This document shows positions 39,001-64,000 of a stretch of DNA of 64,000 nt, one piece after another. The notes below the pieces were generated by a model that saw only the letters and a program-made list of their open reading frames with translations, did not search any database and was not told the DNA's origin. Both the position numbers and the translations under genes were made by a program. The stretch is from Owenia fusiformis. Its lineage: Eukaryota; Annelida; Polychaeta; Sabellida; Oweniidae. Position 1 is the first letter of the stretch. Each line of letters starts with the position of its first letter. The stretch covers positions 11,849,730-11,913,729 of the forward strand of contig CAIIXF020000007.1 in the NCBI GenBank assembly GCA_903813345.2, given 5' to 3'.

Positions 39001-41359
39001 GGTCGGGTCAGAACACCCAGGAATTTCATAAGTCGTGTAAAATTTGTTTATATTTCTCGACCCGCACACTTTTTTCTGGCCCGACCCAACCCGAAAGATA
39101 TCTGACCCATGACACCCCTAGAAATCAACTGTTGCAGATATTAATGCACAAATTGGGTATTGCCTCTTATATGGTTTGATTAGTTTTTCTTGACTTATGC
39201 AATACATATACATTACATGAAATGCATCAAATAAATGAAATAATGTGTCCTTCATGTTGATCCAAATAAACCAAAGTACAATCATAGCACACATATTAAG
39301 CTTCACACATTTTTTGTGTTCTATATACATAAAGAAAATTGTGCAAAAAGTGTAACTCTGGCCTGGACCACTGAATTCTCAATGAGCAAAATAACTTACA
39401 GTGTAGACTACAGCCATCCTAGCAAGAGCATCAGACAATTGCTGTTTGAAGGCACGTCTCACCACATCCACTCGCTGGAAATAGAAAATTCCAGTACAAC
39501 AATACATCACATATTACATACAGTATATTGGCTTGGCCAGATCACTCATAATATTTTATATGACATAATCAAGTAGAACAATTTGGAAAATAAAATATGT
39601 TTTCATAAAATTCACTGCGAAAATTAAAAGTAAGGTTACTTTATCCACCAAACATTTCATTCTATGGAGATTGGAGAACAAATGGTATGTTTAACTACAT
39701 GTATTCTCTGGAGCTCAACAGTCAAGTTTTTTCACAGTGTAAATGCATTTGACTCACATCTTCATGTTGTCGTTCCAGCTCTTCCAGTCTTTCATTGATT
39801 CTGCAGTACATTTCCAAAGCTTTGCTCTCCAGCTTGCTCTCATAGTCTGCCTGCATTACCTGCTTTGCAAACAGGATGTCTCTCTTCAATGCATTCACAT
39901 CCTGAAATAATAGTATGAGGTTTTGAAAATGTGTTTTGAAAATAGTGAGCGTGATAACGATAAATTACTCAATTTTTCATTGTTTTTATGGATACAAGTA
40001 CAGTGTATATTGAAAATGTAAGAAAATGGTGGTAAAATGTGAATATCATGGTTTATACTATACCTGTAGTAATTCTTGCAGGACTTCAGTCAGTTCCTTG
40101 ACTTCAATTATCTCAGACACTTCAGTTTGTGTGGCACGGTCCAAGCCAAAGAAGCCAATCTTTTGCTGTTCAGCAAGAGATGGTCTATAAACAAAACAAC
40201 TGTTTCAAAGCAACGTTTTAAGGTTTCAGAATTTTGAGTCAGCTTACGTATAATGTGAAGTCAAGGTCAATGATTTATAAACATGTATATACTGTATACA
40301 TGTGTAATGTTTTCAACCCAAGGGCACCCTAGGGGAATGACTTTAACTTACGAGCAACAAGCCAGATACAGAAAATGAATGAGAGTATGATTAAATGTAA
40401 TGCCTGGTATGGGATCCAGGACCCTAAGATCCAAAGACTGATACTCTATCAACTGAGCTATAAGGCTTAAGCTGGGCTGTAGTAGCAACTTGTTATCCTG
40501 GGGCCATGAATCGGTATGATCCAAGAATTAAAATTTCGTCTTCTCGGACGAACTTTGTATTATTGATCCAGATAGATATTTGGTGAATTCCATGGGCTCT
40601 AGTGAATTCGTACAATCCTAGGATTAATCACAAGATTTATTCCAAATGATCAATTTACATTGGAATTCAGATAAATTGTTACCTGAAAATTAATCTACTT
40701 TTGCAGACTGGTTGAGATTATTGAGAATCCCACAATGCATCATTACGATGACAAAATTTGCCCTCGTGCAAATCCCTGCTTTCCATAGCAGTAACTTAGA
40801 ACACACATTCACACTGGTGCTAAGGATACAACCAATCCAGATAATGAAAGAAGCTGTGCTATTTCAATGGCATATTACTGTTTTCGACCATGGGCTTTCA
40901 ATGTCACAGAACAACAGTCAAAATTAATGGAAATCATAAATTTAATAACATGGAAAAGTTGAAAAGTTCCTAAAAATAACAGGCGATTTTGTGAAAACAA
41001 CCGATGAAAATCGCCTGTTGCCTGCTGCTAATGAAACCCCTGTGTCAGATAAGAAACGAGGTCTCAGACTACGTCTAACGAATCTTGGACTACATTACTG
41101 TAGGCCTTGGTAGAAACTGTGTTAGTCTATAAAACTTCCTGATTTTGACTTCAAGAAGTGAGAAAACATCAAAATTCAGACTCAGATCACATTCTGCCTA
41201 GATAATTTGGAGATCTTTTTACCTGAACAAATCATAGTTTGGTGTTTCAACTCTTTGTAAAGCAAGTATATTATCCTGTAGATTTTGTTCTTCCACGTGA
41301 TATTCGTGATATTGTGAATATTCGCTCTCTGCTTCCTCGTCCGACATGTTTGTTTCCAT
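18071..41359 (-). CDS. C10orf67-like coiled-coil protein, ~599 aa, 20 exons
   Basis: Exons in order, all phase-consistent from ATG to TAG: 41359-41223, 40184-40064, 39901-39758, 39474-39400, 31553-31389, 31167-31129, 30306-30162, 29774-29716, 29488-29480 (9-nt microexon), 28356-28264, 27303-27238, 25511-25446, 24916-24809, 24453-24362, 24040-23975, 22666-22579, 22247-22185, 22037-21929, 21488-21416 and 18152-18071. The N-terminal block reads KIGFFGLDRATQTEVSEI, the hallmark I recall for the domain at the start of human C10orf67 (DUF4709). A C-terminal block, HKTWEKKFAILQQ then LKDESFLRQT, matches its late segment. Between them the protein is Lys/Glu-rich coiled coil. The tail is Pro-rich and low complexity. 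Length is near the human protein (about 550 aa). A second ATG at 41347 is also possible. Molecular function is unknown; a role in cilia or sperm is inferred from the divergent pairing with ULK4 and the coiled-coil type. The two small exons at 31167-31129 and 29488-29480 are the least certain. Confidence 0.82.
18416..21320 (+). mobile_element. 5'-truncated LINE remnant interrupted by ~1.7 kb
   Basis: 18440-18850 translates with one frame change into a typical late region of a non-LTR retrotransposon ORF2 (LLTLLEFNDKFHSNINFL; SKISKIIYWEFVQNLEKNSK). 20635-21135 continues with the C-terminal zinc-knuckle region (ICTFCKANPETICHLLYEC, a C-x2-C...H-x4-C pattern). The copy ends near 21320 in AATAAAAAAATTATAAAAAA, a LINE-like tail. 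About 18930-20630 between these parts is unrelated and looks inserted. The LINE lies antisense in the last intron of the C10orf67-like gene and is inactive because it is truncated and has stops. Confidence 0.8.
19960..20400. repeat. diverged ~180-bp tandem repeat inside the LINE interruption
   Basis: TTTTCAACTGTTGCTCTTTG (19986), TTTTCAGTATGTTGCCCTTT (20177) and TTTTCAACATGTTGCTCTTT (20349) each precede a TACCT/CACCT-TTAATGAT block. GTTGAATRCCTA and ATCATGGTAYTATTGTT recur at the same spacing. Confidence 0.65.
22733..23240. repeat. diverged ~140-bp tandem repeat, about 3 units
   Basis: GGCATCAATATATAAAATTA (about 22733), AGCATCAACATATAAAATTT (about 22878) and GGCATCAAGATACAAAATTT (about 23016) are each followed by TTTGAGTTATCAAAG-like and GCCATTTTGAA blocks. 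It lies in an intron of the C10orf67-like gene, adjacent to exon 22666-22579. Confidence 0.7.
26346..27060. repeat. ~75-80-bp minisatellite, about 8 units
   Basis: GTTAGTCTCAGATGGTATAT recurs at about 26463, 26543, 26622, 26699, 26773, 26907 and 26981. Each is followed by ACTGATGTGAGTGATGTCAG and GGTTACAATT. One unit near 26850 lacks the GTTAGTCTC block, which gives a 134-bp step. It is intronic in the C10orf67-like gene. Confidence 0.9.
29033..29209. mobile_element. pogo/Tigger-like MITE
   Basis: TA plus CAGTAAAACCGGTACATCCG at the left and CGGATTAGACAGGTTTTACTG at the right (inner GTTCGGATT matches the left CCGAAC). The TA on the right is changed to TT. No coding capacity. Intronic. Confidence 0.85.
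29777..30005. repeat. irregular CAAGGTACAATAT-type short tandem repeat
   Basis: About ten loosely spaced copies of TTCAAGGTACAATATATCC and variants (TTCAATGTACAATA, TGCAAGGTACAATATG). It lies a few bases upstream, in gene sense, of the acceptor of exon 29774-29716. Confidence 0.7.
30518..30608. repeat. inverted repeat, 25-bp arms
   Basis: CTGTATTGCAACTGAGATTG plus TCCCC pairs with GGGGACATTCTCAGTAGCAATACAG with few mismatches. It probably belongs to a larger decayed element (about 30470-30730) with further CAATACAG words. Confidence 0.65.
32690..33870 (+). mobile_element. dispersed TTAA-family repeat, long diverged copy
   Basis: The block 33050-33400 aligns with the reverse complement of 38440-38750. 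Shared words are CATCCCAAAAATTGCAACAG, GTTGAAAAACATATCAAAAA and TGCAGTGGACAAATATGAAA. 33055-33130 also aligns with the 3' half of 10844-11208 (GACTAACAT, GATCTACAAAG). Both ends are unclear. It lies in the 8-kb intron 39399-31554. Confidence 0.65.
34539..35751. mobile_element. 1.2-kb TIR element packed with TATACTGAAAGTATAC repeats
   Basis: The left end CCCAGCCTATTGCCAGGTAT (from 34539) is inverted at the right end as ATACCTGGCAATGGGCTGGG (to 35750). Inside are dozens of copies of TATACTGAAAGTATACC and variants, themselves near palindromic (GTATACT/AGTATAC). No open frame. It lies in the same large intron of the C10orf67-like gene. Confidence 0.8.
36130..36440. mobile_element. GGGCCC-rich interspersed repeat, probably a MITE end
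   Basis: CATCAGGGGCGGATATGGGA near 36173, a common type of hAT-like MITE start, is followed by several GGGCCC-A-TTTT blocks and a GGGCCCGCCCAAGGGGTGGG end. Boundaries are not resolved. Confidence 0.45.
37099..37640 (-). pseudogene. decayed transposon-encoded protein (HTDLLVLLIYH-type domain)
   Basis: Three minus-strand frame segments follow one another. The first reads HVLHSESDADIVIVKTA near 37610-37520. The second reads THTDLLVLLIYHAQNTNF and later LGKVVCDNILF in another frame, near 37510-37340. The third reads SLRQIKKSDFLRKQAVVF near 37310-37250. Their order and wording match a domain I know from many invertebrate transposon-derived proteins (ADxxIV..A, (D)TDLLVLL.YH, LG..VC..ILF, GxGK..L..L......LRKQA). 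Frameshifts separate the parts and the metal-binding-like acidic positions are partly lost, so it is dead. Overlapping plus-strand frames are shadows. Confidence 0.6.
37999..38904 (-). mobile_element. TTAA-family element, reverse copy
   Basis: The right end reads ACAGTCCTTGTTGCCCCT then TTAA (38905-38908), the inverse of the 10844 element's start. Its interior continues with sequence shared with 10844-11208 (GTGTAAATTCAGTTCAAAGC on the minus strand) and with 33050-33400. The left boundary is placed at TTAA 37999-38002 with less certainty. The 129-codon frame at 38426-38815 lies within it and is not treated as a gene. Confidence 0.7.
40395..40475 (-). mobile_element. tRNA-derived SINE fragment
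   Basis: On the minus strand TATAGCTCAGTTGATAGAGT is a clear tRNA A-box region and GGGTCCTGGATCCC takes the B-box position, followed by unrelated sequence. The stem pairing of a true tRNA is not preserved. Confidence 0.65.
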
Positions 41360-63423
<22,064 letters not shown>

Positions 63424-64000
63424 GTAAGCAACTCATATTGAGTAAACAAAAAACATATGAAAGAAAAAGACATATGTTATTTATATATGCATGTATCTTT
63501 ATTTTCCTGATCAATCTACTTTTTCTTTACACACAAGCTCAAGGTAAAATGTAACTACACACATTTTTATTTGTGCAATTTTTTTGCACCAAACTGAAGT
63601 AATGTGTTGAACATAAGCTCATGAACCCTAATGTCACTGTGAGAACTTAGTGCAGGATTCCAGGGTAAGGATTGCAGGCATTTGCTTATTAGAGCTACAC
63701 CCAAGCTTAAATTTAACCAACGTACCAGATCCAATCTTCCTTCAGGTCTTTATAGGGGACCCCAGAAACAATGTAAACATTTATAAAACTAGTTACATTA
63801 TGACACTCAGGGTTAAACGTTCTGATTCTGATTTTATTATTGGAAACTTCCTGAATGGTTCACTTGTAGATGTATTCTGATTTCCACATCATACTTTGAT
63901 GCTATATAAGAATAGTAAGGTCTTTAAGCTTCCCGAAGATATCTTTACCAGTCTACAAGAAAATGAGATTATTAAAAAAATATGCACATTTTCCATTCCT

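Overview
The window is AT-rich animal genomic DNA with split genes: GT-AG introns, short phase-consistent exons, metazoan protein families and many small transposons. Nothing is prokaryotic. Family content (ULK4, a C10orf67-like coiled-coil protein, sushi and EB-type cysteine modules, a Toll-like LRR ectodomain) together with the tRNA-derived SINE fragments, LINE remnant and numerous MITEs suggests an aquatic invertebrate (lophotrochozoan, ambulacrarian or similar). I cannot place the species from sequence alone.

Layout. 0.4-2.3 kb: four degenerate ~470-bp tandem units. 4.1-5.5 kb (minus): part of a gene for a secreted EB/EGF-like cysteine-rich protein. 5.7-11.4 kb: gene-poor, with an inverted pair of MITEs, a hairpin-forming array, a TTAA-flanked element and a tRNA-derived SINE. 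12.1-15.8 kb (minus): a single-pass membrane protein with one sushi (CCP) domain and a Gly/Arg-rich cytoplasmic tail. 16.4-17.0 kb: a long-hairpin MITE. 18.1-41.4 kb (minus): 20 exons that join in frame from ATG to stop into a ~599-residue coiled-coil protein matching human C10orf67. Its introns hold a LINE remnant, minisatellites, TIR elements and a decayed transposon gene. 41.4-42.4 kb: a head-to-head intergenic region with an RFX/X-box-like palindrome beside ULK4. 42.4 kb to the right edge (plus): ULK4, 21 phase-consistent coding exons (870 codons) that end at an intron at the window edge. An intronless LRR receptor gene lies antisense inside ULK4 intron 3, next to a nest of transposons inserted into each other.

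Most unusual feature: ULK4 carries three separate local tandem amplifications that each copy a splice site with adjoining coding sequence. These are a 107-bp duplication of a kinase exon start (51.0 kb), a 120-bp unit repeated 19 times that carries the 3' splice site and the first 64 nt of exon 16 (58.3-60.6 kb), and a 62-bp unit repeated about five times that carries the 5' splice site of exon 18 and has gained a 3' splice site (61.9-62.3 kb). In the 120-bp array the acceptor AG is usually part of an in-frame TAG. Reading through from one copy into the next therefore stops, while splicing into any copy keeps the frame. The same array creates an 815-codon open frame on the opposite strand that should not be taken for a gene.

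ULK4 acts in ciliogenesis and cilium function. If the C10orf67-like gene is also ciliary, the divergent pair with a shared X-box-like site would make a co-regulated cilia locus; this is inference. Exon coordinates come from reading splice consensus, phase and family similarity, without RNA evidence.
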